DNA from: Beroe forskalii
Taxonomy: Eukaryota > Ctenophora > Nuda > Beroida > Beroidae
Assembly: GCA_011033025.1 (NCBI GenBank)
Contig: WFMF01000472.1
Coordinates: 1 to 64,000 of the forward strand
DNA length: 64,000 nt
Direction of reading: 5' to 3'
The notes below the pieces were generated by a model. The model was not told where the DNA came from, did no database searches, and worked only from the letters and a program-made list of their open reading frames with translations. A program made the position numbers and the translations under genes. Below, in pieces: positions 37,609-49,600 of this stretch (positions within the stretch are counted from its first letter, which is position 1; each line of letters begins with the position of its first letter).

Positions 37609-40600
37609 CTGCAGGTGGGTGCGGGTTATATATTCCAGGAGGGATGCGGGTTTTTTTGAAGGTTTTATACTCCTATTCCGACAGACAAGGACAGGAATCG
37701 AAGGATTCCTCTGCGCTATTTTCCTGGGTTGTATTGGGTGTTGTGCACGGGATCAGTCTGCAGCGAGGCTCCACAGCAAATTACAATTACTACGGTTTAT
37801 GGAGTGGACGGCGCACCTACATAAGCTACGATCAGTTACATTGATGTATTGGGTGAACAATAGCACTCTTTATAAGGAAAATACTGGACTATATAATATA
37901 TTTATATTTCTTAGGCTTCAACAGGGAAGAACGACATTCAAAGATTTGATTCGTAACCTTATATTTTAACATCTATGTAATGGCTCACAAAACATATAAT
38001 CAAACATGACGTATTCTTACAAAAAAAGGTTCTATATATTCCCATTTTCAGAGCTCCCTGTAGCCTTGCCACACCTAAGTGACATAATGATGTATTGAGC
38101 TACCAATTGTAATTGAAGTTGTATGATCCTAAGAGGCGTGGTGAGAGAAAGAAATGGCGTCATTTGGACCGCTACGAGCAACAAACGAGTAACCGTGATG
38201 TCGAGAACTAACATCATATTATCGAGAAGGAAGGGCTGCACAGTGCACATCTACTGCAGAAGGAGGAGTGTAGAGGGAGAGTCACTGCAAAACAAGTTGC
38301 TGGCGAACACGGAGATGAGATACAGGCTTGTGTTTAAAGTAAGGAAGGAATTGTATAGCTATCTGCGTTATATGTGTACACTGTAGTCTGTACTGTGTAT
38401 AGCTCTAATATATAATAACCAGAAGATTGTTGTCAGGAGGTAGAAAATAAGAAGGTTCGACGTCATACATCCATTTCACTAAACCGTGATCATGACGAGT
38501 GTTAGGCCTTGAGTTGCTAGGATAATAATATCTTGCAGAGACACAGGTTACTATGACGTAGTTCCTAGCAGCAGAACAACGGTCAGAAGATAGATCACGA
38601 TGCAGTATTCCCTATTGAGCTATGGTTAGCTTGATTTAACCAAACCCAAATAATACGCTAATTGGGCTTAATCATGAGCAATTAAATTGTCCTTATATCA
38701 AATTCTTGATGCAATCAACTATAATGGAATATTCTGAATTCTGATTTCCCAGCAAGGGAGAATGACTGCCTTGCCGTAGAATAGCGTAGATATCTAAGAG
38801 GAAAAAATCAATAGTCGCGCATGATTTAGTGGCCAAAAGCAGCTCTAGCACTCATAAACCAACAGATGATTACAAAAGAACAAAAGGATCCAGCTCATAA
38901 AGCTCATTTATTGGAAAGTCAAATTTCGGGAGAATAAATTGATTAAATATTACAGGAAATATTTTGGGTAGTCTAATGAACCGAAATTATTTGCCGATAG
39001 TAATACTGAGAGAAGAGGTCACGGTTAGAAATTCTAAACAGTTCTGGAGCTAAGAGCTGAAAATGCACGGTTGTCGACGTCATCCTGTGACAGTGTTAAA
39101 TATGGGAGGGACGTAAATCACTCATGATAATTGTCGAACAGTATAGAATCATTTCTGTTAACCTATCCCCCATGACCATAACTCAGTATCATGATTTTGC
39201 AAGGAAATCAAAATTCTGGATGAAAATCAGAATTCGGGAATAAGAGAGACGTCACATATTACATCATCACCCGACGGGGGCATTGGGGTTTCCAAATGCT
39301 GACAGATGATGACTGGGGGAGGGCGGGGGTTTGAACTATGTTGACATCCTCGAAAAATTTTCAAATCTTCGCATTCTTAGGATACGATTTCCTGACGTTT
39401 TCGTCATAATATTTTGTTTGTTTTTCTGCAATATGATAATATCTGTATTCAAGAATTTACTAGACACGTGACAGGTCATTTGATGACTCCAATTTTTCGA
39501 TCCGAAATTACCAAAACTTGTTTTATAATTGAGGGGGTTTCATCAGGAAGGGGGAGGGGTCAACCAATGATGAAAAATGCTGACAGATGGACGGGGGATA
39601 TAATCTGGTCAAAAATGACCAAAAAGTCCTGATGTTATATGTGACGGCTCCAAAAAAAAATCAGAACTCTAAGGGAAAACCAGAATTCCGAAAAAAACAA
39701 AAAAAAACAAAAAACAAAAAGCAGAATCCGAATAAAAATCACAATTCTGAATGAATGTTAGTAGTGACTTGCAGTCATATCCGCCTTGGTGACCACTCCA
39801 TTACAATCTGAGTGAAAAAAAGATATTCTGAATGAAAATCAGAATAATTACACTTCAAATAAAACTCACTTCTTAGGGACTTTAGTGTCGCTGCTCTGAC
39901 TGCCTGCGTTCAGACGGATTTCCTGTCAAAATAATATCAAGTTTAAATAAAATCGAGGAAGGAAGTGATATTCGGGTGGGAGCAGGAAAAATAAAGAAGT
40001 TTATAAGTTATAAAAGCATTCAGGTTATAACATTATAAATTATATAATCTACTCTATTCGATGCCGCAACTGCTCAAACCCGAGAGGTTAACTGTATAAG
40101 CCCGAGGGTTTATACCATGTGGCGTCAAATATGAACTGGTTTATAAACTAGGTATATAAAAAACAAGCACGGCGAAGACCGAAAGAGGTTATAAGGTCAG
40201 TGGTGTAGTGGTATCGATTGGAGCACAGGATCGAAAGATCCTGAGTTCGAATCCCGGCGAGTGCCACTGAGCTAAGGGTGATAGATTTATCTCGGCCTAT
40301 GCAGCTCGACGGTTCACTCAGCCGAGCGTATACTTTGCGAAGTATCATCGTGATTTAAAATCATAAATGAGGGAGAACTCTGGATTCAACCTATTTTTGG
40401 ATGAAGACTAATGAAATCTTGATTAAACAAAACAATTTCATACCTCGACCACTTTGTTCGCCTCCAAGAACTCATTGTTGAGGAAGCGTGTCCATTCTTC
40501 AAGCGGCAGACAAATCTACAAATTGAAAGAGTTATAGTGGGACCTTACCATTATATAAACATAGCCATAGTATGATTGATAATATAAGTTCAGCGATGAA

Positions 40601-43600
40601 TTTTTACTGATAATTGCACTCCCAAAAAATACGGCAATTTTCAGAAAAAATATTTATTGTGTTTTTGCCGTACTTTTTAAAAATACGTATTTATCAACAG
40701 AATAAACAATAACAAAAATCAAGAAAAAAGAAATCGGCCACGGACCCCCCCCCCCCAGTTCAGAACTGGAACAAATCGAACGATTCAGCTATGGCACATT
40801 AATTAGATATCATAATGAAACGATTGACTGAGAAGTGAGCAGTAAATTCGGATATTTATGCTAATGGTGTACCTAATGCTTTTGACGGGTACTAAAATAG
40901 AGCGTTATTACCTACATCTTGAAGCCAATATATCATAACCATCAACAATCTGACAACAAGAAAGCAGTGCTTAAAATAGTGCCGGGAGCGAATGAAAGAA
41001 TCTCAGAGGAAGCATTAATAGCAGATAATTATTTTTAAAGATCACTTAATATTCCATTTACAAGTTTACCGAAATTATCTCAAGTTCATCAAGAGATTTA
41101 AGCAAACCCACCATTGAGAATCTCTCAATACAGAAAAAAATGTACCATTAAACTTAATAAAGCTCATATAGGCGGGGATGATGGTAGTTATTTACGTAAC
41201 AGACCATTGCAGTACCTATTGCATATATTATACACCATGAACAGAAACGAAACACACGTAAAACGCGTAATTTGCTTGTTAAAAACCCGTTGAATGAAGT
41301 GTTTATGAGTCGCACTATGGACTACAAAGGCTGCTAAGAAGGAAATCTATTTGACTTCTCTTTGGAAATCACGTCTGCTTTGAAATTATGTCTGCGTTGA
41401 AATAACGTATTTATAACGTATGTTATATTATGTCGATAAACACAAAACAAATGTTCGAGGCGTGCGTTATTTATGTACTTCAGAGGCGTAAGACGAACAG
41501 GGCTTTTTATGATTTAAATGTCGACAGCACAGCCGAGCGCACTAAATAATTTCAACAGTAATATTGAGCTTCTAAATAAAGAGCTAAAGTACTATAGTAG
41601 TCGAACGGAACGAGGAAATCTTTGATTTTCAAGCTTTTAGACTTATCGCTTAAAAATATCCTGAAAGTTTAATCGAAAATTTTGTTACGCAAATCGAAAG
41701 CATACATAGTTTTTGCTTTTAAATGGGTATCAAATTAGACCGTATATCATAACGAACACATGTTATAAACCGCGCCAGCTAATACACGCATTTGAAATTT
41801 AATACAAATAGATTGACGGATAAATGGCTCTATACCTGTCGTGTGACAGTGATTAATGCATATTACATAATATCAAGGGTGCTGAGGGGGGGGGGTCTTC
41901 GGGTAGTCGATGGCCAAAATGGAGTTTTTGGCTAGAAATGAAAGAGGAGCATCGTAGCAAACACAGTACCAGGCCTCAGAAACGAAAATATTCGATTTTA
42001 CAGCCAAAAACTCCATTGTGGCCATCGACACCCCGAAGACTCCCCTGTACCCAGTTAGTAATCGTGCGTTCATTAAATCTCCTTTAAAGATTATATATCT
42101 TCGAGCAGTTAGTAGTTCAAAGATAAGGCAGCTCTCAACAAATCATGTGTGCTGGGAGTGAGATTCACAATAATGAACCCTCGATTCTTTATTTGCTGTA
42201 CAAAATCTGTTATATGGTGGGCAGCATGGTAGCTTGAGTTGATTTCAGTGCTCTGTTTATTATAGTTAATAGATCACAATTAGATAAAAGCATTTATTCG
42301 ATGTAAATTTGATAAATGGGAATGTGCTTTTGACCAGAAAGGAGACTTGCCCACGAATCGACGGCACAGCAGAACAATGATAATACGGATGAATAATTTC
42401 CAGAAGTTGGAATATAATTTCTGATCGATTCAGGACCCGAAGAACTATATTTGACCTGTGTCACATAATATAAATAATGTCGAGACCCAGAGGGGCGAGC
42501 CGTTATTACGAACCGTTTCACACTCTAATACTGTTACCACTATAAGGGAAGAACAAGTTTCATCAATAGGATTTGTTTCAAAAACCACTCGTTTTTAGCA
42601 GTTTCGCAACAAACCGTATCCAAATATGTGCGTCCTTGATTGCAGTTGCAGTATAAAAATTAAACAAATTAATAGGGTTCATAGGGATATATTTGCGTGA
42701 CCGGGATAGTGGTTTAATAGCCTTCTTTTTAGTAATAGTATTACAACATGGGCAATGGTATAGGTATTAGGTACCCCTAACCTATCCCATGGAAATGGCC
42801 TGCACCCGGCCGAGACCCTTGATCTCAAGCAGCAGGTACATGTGCAACAAATAATAGAGTAATATGTAACCACCTGAGTACTCTGCCAATTACAGCGTAG
42901 TACAACAATAGACCACATCATGGCATGACAGTTACAACTTACATGCATCACAACATAGTACACACCCCGTGACGGGACAACTTGACAACACAGTATGACA
43001 ATTGTCAACACAACTTTGACAAAACTACCTGACAACGCGTCAACAAAACCTGACATCGCAATTTGGCAACAAAACCAGACAACACAACCTGACAACACAA
43101 CCTGGTAACGCGACAACACTACCTGACAACGCAAACTGGCAACGAAGTATGATAAACCATAATAACGCATCACGATCTATATAAGTTACTGCTTATAGAT
43201 CGTGCAGAGCCGTTAAAGTGTATGTAAAAGATGGAGTTTCGACAAAATAAATGCTGCAAATCATTACCAGGATACATAGCTATTTGAAGCTTGAAGAATG
43301 TAGAAGCAAGAGCAACACAAATTGAAACTTAATAAAATCAACGGATTTGAATAGCGATAAAATTGTGATAGAATTTAGTTGCATTTGAATAAACTAATAA
43401 AGCTTTGAAGCCCTGGTGGTACCCTTCGAGGTTTCAATCAATGAATCAGACTAATAGACTATCAGATGTACAACTCAAAACATGACTGAGAAGTGTGAAC
43501 AAACACAGATATAGTCCCACATGATAACCAGCTGCTAACGTCTAGGCAGCTGCTAAAGGAGGTGAAATGTTGGGGTAGAGGCTGTTAACTTGTTAGATGG

Positions 43601-46600
43601 TTAAATGTAGATAAGGATGGTGCCACGCCGTCAGCTGTGGCCACAATCCACATTCCACATGCTAGGTAGTGGTGCTATTATTAAACAGATTGTCAGATTG
43701 TAGCTTCAATATAAATATACATCTCCAAGGTGTGTATGTGCCAATAACCCATCTGGCTCATTAAACGTCACTCACAACCACAGACTGTATCGTGGACTGT
43801 ACGGCCCATGGGACTACACATCCCCCTTACGGGGGGGGGGGGCAGCCTCCCAGGTTTTCAAAAGGTCCCCTCAAGAAAAATCTTAGGAGGGATTTCCTCA
43901 AAACGAACTGCTCATCGTGAGAAAAAATTGTCAAAATCTTCAAAAAGTCAAAGCACAAAACAGCACAATGCGGAAAAGAAATATTGCTAACAATATGAGA
44001 ATATTATAATATCATGAGCAGAGTGGAGCAACTGATTAAGCAATTACTTGGTTATTTCATTTCGAGGATGACAATTTCCGAGAACTCTTGTACAAGACCA
44101 GCAACTATACTCAATATTATTACAATAATAAAATCGTGCATATACTATAAATAAAATTATAGTACTCAAAAAGAATGACAATTCAAATGGTATTCTTAGG
44201 ACTGATAGTTGATTACATCGAGGAAATGAATATAGTAAGTTGCTTCACGACTTCCAGTTACTGACTACCGAAATTGGTATCACTATTAACTTTAGCATTG
44301 AATCCTTATTCTTAGTAAAGCTAATCAAATTTAAACACAGAGGTATTTATTTAAGCTGACAGAACATCAATGATGAAGCCAAGAAACGCCTACTACGGTT
44401 ATTAATGATTTTGAATTGCTTAACGATTTACAACTTTATCAACCCGGAAAAGGCTTCGTAAAAGGAAAACAAAATGATAATATACGAGGGCAGTACATGA
44501 ATTTTGAAAATTCATATGGTGCTGTGAATTGCGCTGCCCGTAAGAAATGTTTCAACACGTACAAAAAAAATCAAGTAAAAATTGTGCATAGCTCATGAAT
44601 GTGAAGCAGAAACGAAGAGAGCAACCCATGTTAAATTAGAGCAACATGTATCAAATTTGAGCAAATTAACTTGGAGCAGCCACATATAATTTCATCCAAG
44701 TCAGCAAATGAAATTGGATCGAAATTTCCTTGAGAGCAGAAGGGAATGATCCCTTGAGTACACCCACTTATTAAACTACAAGTTTTAATATAAATCTAGC
44801 TTTAAACACGCTCTGACGTTGGCTTGACGCAATTTGAATATGTCTGGCCCTGCCAGTTACAAGTTCATAAATCAAAGTAGTAGCTTACTGCGTAGTGTGT
44901 ATACTCTCCAGTGCCAAAAAGAAGGGGATTCGAAATAAACGTCTCTGCGTAGTGAATTAGTAAAATCACTGCCAACGGTATGGGGTGTCAGATAAACGGG
45001 TGGTGATAGATCATTTAAGGGGCTTGAGATTTTCAACTTTACTTGCTAACCGGTAAATTTTTAATAGGTAACTCAGTGACTTTTGCTGTTGCACTGATGA
45101 TGTTTTGAAAGTATTTTGCATTTAAAGTCAGCTCGTTGTGGTTATTCGAGTTGGGGAACTGGGCAATTTCAGTGTTTTACTATTAATAGTAAAACACTGA
45201 AATTGCCCAGTGGAATCTCAATTGAGATTCCAGTCACAATATATTGACTCAGAATAAGAGGACCAAAGCGCTATGTAAGAAGTTGCGAGAATAATGATTT
45301 GTTGTATGATTACCTTTGACATTTCATGTCGTGTATCTAAATTTTTCGTCAAAAATTAGTGCTTCAATCAGTTTTTAGAAAATCTATTCAAAAATCAGAA
45401 GTAACACGATAAAATGACACCGAAATAGTGTGTAGTAACCGGGGGGGGGATCAGGTACCAAGTGCATGACACAGGGTGTACTAACTGAACTTTTCTGAAA
45501 ATTTTGAAACGTGACCACCCACCCCTACACTTGGTACATTATACTAACTCTTTTTTGAGCTAAAAATCGAGGACCACCCCTTAATTACATTAATTAAAAG
45601 TTTAAATTGGTACCTTGTGGGAACTACGAGTCAAACTTACCTATAGGTAATTCAGAAGTGCAATAGGTACTGAATAGAAAACACTATAATATCATAATTT
45701 TCGATGCAGTTGAGTAAGAAGAAGTATAGAAAACTTTAAAATTAGTTATTAAAGTTTCATTTGATTACTAATTATTAATTTAATTATGTATATAATATTA
45801 ATCACAATATGTTAATTGTTAAATGATGCTATTTTTATTGCCTTCAAACAATTTGATCAATTATCAAGTAGGTACGGGGCCATCCATAAAGGACGTCCGC
45901 AAAGAGGGGGGAGGGGGGAGTCTGGCCAATGCGGACGTTTGCGGCCCATATCAACATCGTATCTAATTGGTCATCCCCGAAGTGAAAATTGGTCATCCAT
46001 TTTTTGAATTTTTTTCTGGAACAAAAAATATACTGATTTTTAAGCTTTAAAACTCAATGGTATTCAGGAAATTTTGATCGAAGATTTTAGACAAATAGAT
46101 TATGTTATAATCAACAATCATTCATTATGTTAGTTTCTACAGGGTTGGCTGACATGGGCATAGGTCATAAGTAATAAATTAAAATGTATTATACCTACCT
46201 GTGGGCGAACTTCGACATGTTACAACAAAAGAGCTAGTATCAAAACAACACTGTGAAGTTTTTCGTGGTTCATGTGCTTGATAAATTTATTCGCATACTA
46301 TAGGTACAATTGAGAACATTCCAATTCCCCCCATATATCAGCGTATCTATCCGGTCCCAGCCAAGTAAGATCTTATTATCACTCAATTATACCCCACACG
46401 CGAAAAATAGGCGGTTATTTTCAACAATTTGACAGTGCATACAAAGTTGATGGCGTCATTGCGGCTGCCTATTTATTCTGAGCATATATTATGTGATATC
46501 ATGATGCCTCTGCGCTCAAGAGCTCAAGGATGACCAAAATCATAGAGATACATTATGATCAAATCTAATTAGCTTGCCAACGTTAATATATGATTTTCTG

Positions 46601-49600
46601 GCTTTACGGAGGTGAGAATCGCAAATCTCACCTCCAGAACCCCAAAAAAGTATCACTTACATAGATCAAAGTAGAAAATATATAGCGTTTGGTAATCACA
46701 TTCCTGGTCATCCAGCAGAGCTTTGTATCCGTAGTATCTGCTGCAGCTTTAATAAATTTATGGCTGTTCTGTTTAACCTTTACCGTCACTAATTCAATAC
46801 ATTGGAACACTATAATGATGTAAAACTCATCCGCCTACTGTTCGTACTTACCTATATATCTTTCATTATAATAGCTGAGAGCAATGCTTCTATGTTTTCA
46901 ACGTATTTCGAAAGCGCGATAAAAGAATTGTATGGGTATTTCGCTGTCCTATTTACTCATTGAAAATTAAGAAAACCAAGCAGCAAATTTTTAATTAAGT
47001 AATTAAGTCATGACGTTTTGGTCATCCCCATATGGTCATCCGTTCTCAATGATATTGATCAGGGGTTTGCGGACGTAGGGGGAGCAGGCCCGTAGACAGA
47101 GGGGGGGCTAGGGGGGCTGCAGCCCCCCTCGGAAGAAAAGGAACCATTTCAAAAAATAGTTCGAATATAAAAGTTTTCTGACTGACAATCGCATAATTAT
47201 ATACTTTGGCTTGGTTAAATAGTGGCATTTTATTAGTTTAGTCTTACTTCTGACTGTTAAAGCTCGTTTATTGATTGTATACTTTTTTGATGCTCTAATT
47301 TTGACAAATATCGTCCTGTTCATTTCCTGTACATTTCTTTATTGTAAAAATCATCCTGCAGCACCCTAATTTCCCTAAAATTTTTCGGGGGCTCCGCCCC
47401 CTAACCTCCTTGCAGGGGCACGCCCCGGGACCCTGCTGGGGGCTGCGCACCCAGACCCCTGCCACAGCTTGCTTGCTTCGCCCGCTGCGCAAGGGCCCCT
47501 CCCGGAAAAAAATCCTGGCTACGGGCCTGAGGGGGAGGGGGGCGTTTGGCCAAATGCGGACGTCCGCATTTATGTGAAAATTTTGGTCGAATTGGGTGTT
47601 TTTCACTTGAAAATAGACGATTTTTCCAGGATTTTGGCTTATATTTTCGGTATTGAGTAAAATAATAAAGTTGATTTTGTTACCTTATTTGAAAAAAGGG
47701 CATAAAGATAATGACACAAAAGATTTTCAGTGAAAATGCGGACGTCCGCAGGGGGGTATTTCAGGTTGCGGACGTTTGCGGACAAGGGGAGGAAGGGTCT
47801 GAAATAGCCGAAATTTTGCGGACGTCCTTTATGGATGGCCCCTACCCCTATTGTAATACTGAATAGGCAGATTGCCAATCAAACTCGACAAAATCTAACA
47901 TATTTGTATAATTTTTTAAATCTTTATTTTTGTAATGTACTCAAATTAAGAATCGTTCATTGCCGGTCGTTGTACCTACCTATACATCTGGAAATTTCTA
48001 TCGAAGTAATTTTCGGCTAAGTACCCGTGATCAATCAACTAAAATTTTCAATCAATCAATCAAACTAAAATTTTATTGTTTTCGACTAAATCAATATGTG
48101 ATATATCCCTTACAGCACAATATAAGGCCTAGTATGAAGTATCCGACTCAAGAGAGAACAATGGATTGGTTTAAATCTGGTCACAAAATGACTGGGTGAT
48201 TTCAATCAATAAAATTTTACCAACCAACTTTTTACTTTTTTGAGTCAGAAAAATGTAAAGGACCGTAAAATATATTTAAAAAAGTCCTTGGCTATCAAAT
48301 TTAGTACACTGTACTAACATTTTGGATACAAAATTGTGGAATACCACCCAATTTAGTACACTGTACTAACTGTTTGGTACAAAAAACTTCAAGGACCACC
48401 CAACTTAGTACACAATGACTAACTGTATTTCACACTCGGCCGAGACCCACCCACCCACACCCTGTGTCATGCACTTAGTACCTGATCCCCCCCCGTAGTA
48501 ACAGCATCATTTTTAAACCATCGAAGCAAAAGATACGAGGCCGCTCCATAAACTGGATTTTAAACTCGGCGAATGGGCCGTGGACGAAGAGGCACAACCT
48601 CTCTTAGCAATAAGCATGAAAAACTAAATTCATATCTTAAATTCTATATCTTATAATATTGTATCAGTTTCTGCGGAAGACAGCCATGATAAAATTGTTC
48701 CCCAATCCCCCGCTTTGCTTAAACTACTTTCCGATATTTTAAATATATACCTATGCCATGTAAGGGCAACCACTCACCGAAGTATCGAAGGAAGGGAAGG
48801 TAATGGTCGGTTTGAGGGTTTGAAGCAGACCGCGTAACCGATCAACTACACTCTGGTTTACAGCATTGTACCCGGTCTGAGAAAAATGCAATGATTAAAT
48901 ATTCACTTGCCGGTATAACACCACAACAAAATCGGGTGGTTTTGATCAAGATTCAAAGCCTCTATCTTATCGATTTATGTATATTTATACATAAAGAGAC
49001 CGAATTATATGCCTACAAATTATTTATTTGGGCTTTGTCCTCATCTTTGATTTCTTTGAACTTATACGAGTTGGTATATACATGTACTTCGATAAACCCT
49101 TTACACATTGGATTGTAAGGCATCAGCAGTCAACAATTTCTAAATTCCTGAAACAACCTACCTCCAATCAGCTAAAAGAGGCGAAAATTTCTCAATTCCT
49201 GAGACAACTTACCTCCAGTGACGTACACCTGTCCATCTCTTCCACCCATTCCTTCCTAAGTTCGTCTAGATCACTTCTTTGACGAGTGTACGTTTCTGAG
49301 AAGAGTAATTTAAAACATTGCATTCTTCCGGGCTTTGTAAGCTAGTTTGGTAAGTCACCAATCATTCTGATGTTTAGAAAAACAAATTTGGTGTGAATTG
49401 AAATAAAGACTAAAGAGGAACACTTTGATTTTATATAATTATTCAAGCATTAAAGTATCCAAGACTTCTTTATGATTAGGTACCTGCAAGTTTCTCATTG
49501 TCTGCCGTTAGGGTTTTGTTATCAAACTCAATCCGTGAGATTGTGCCGCTACAGTTACTGAGCTCACTGCAAAAGGTGTTTCAAGGTCATAGAAAAGTAG

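Larger units (their letters stand above)
45440..48494. mobile_element. Outer DNA transposon copy with 8-bp target duplication GTAGTAAC
   Basis: The ends are inverted repeats: about nine G then ATCAGGTACCAAGTGCATGA on the left, and its complement (with one T for C) on the right. GTAGTAAC flanks both sides (45432-45439 and 48495-48502). An 8-bp duplication fits the hAT superfamily. Subterminal words GGACCACCC and TTAGTACACTGTACTAAC repeat on the right side. No transposase remains. Without the elements inserted into it the copy would be about 1.1 kb. Confidence 0.8.
40516..48777. other. 8.3-kb intron of the IRAG-like gene, hosting transposons
   Basis: The largest intron of the minus-strand gene, bounded by a GTGAG donor at 48777 and a TAG acceptor at 40516. 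Apart from the elements listed separately it holds a foldback at 41898-42040, a run of CAACACAACCTGACAACRC-type words at about 43000-43130, and AT-rich sequence. No internal gene was found. Confidence 0.7.

Noticed and set aside
40195..40266. A functional tRNA gene
   Set aside because: The acceptor stem does not pair and the T stem has a mismatch despite good A and B boxes; a tRNA-derived SINE is the better reading.
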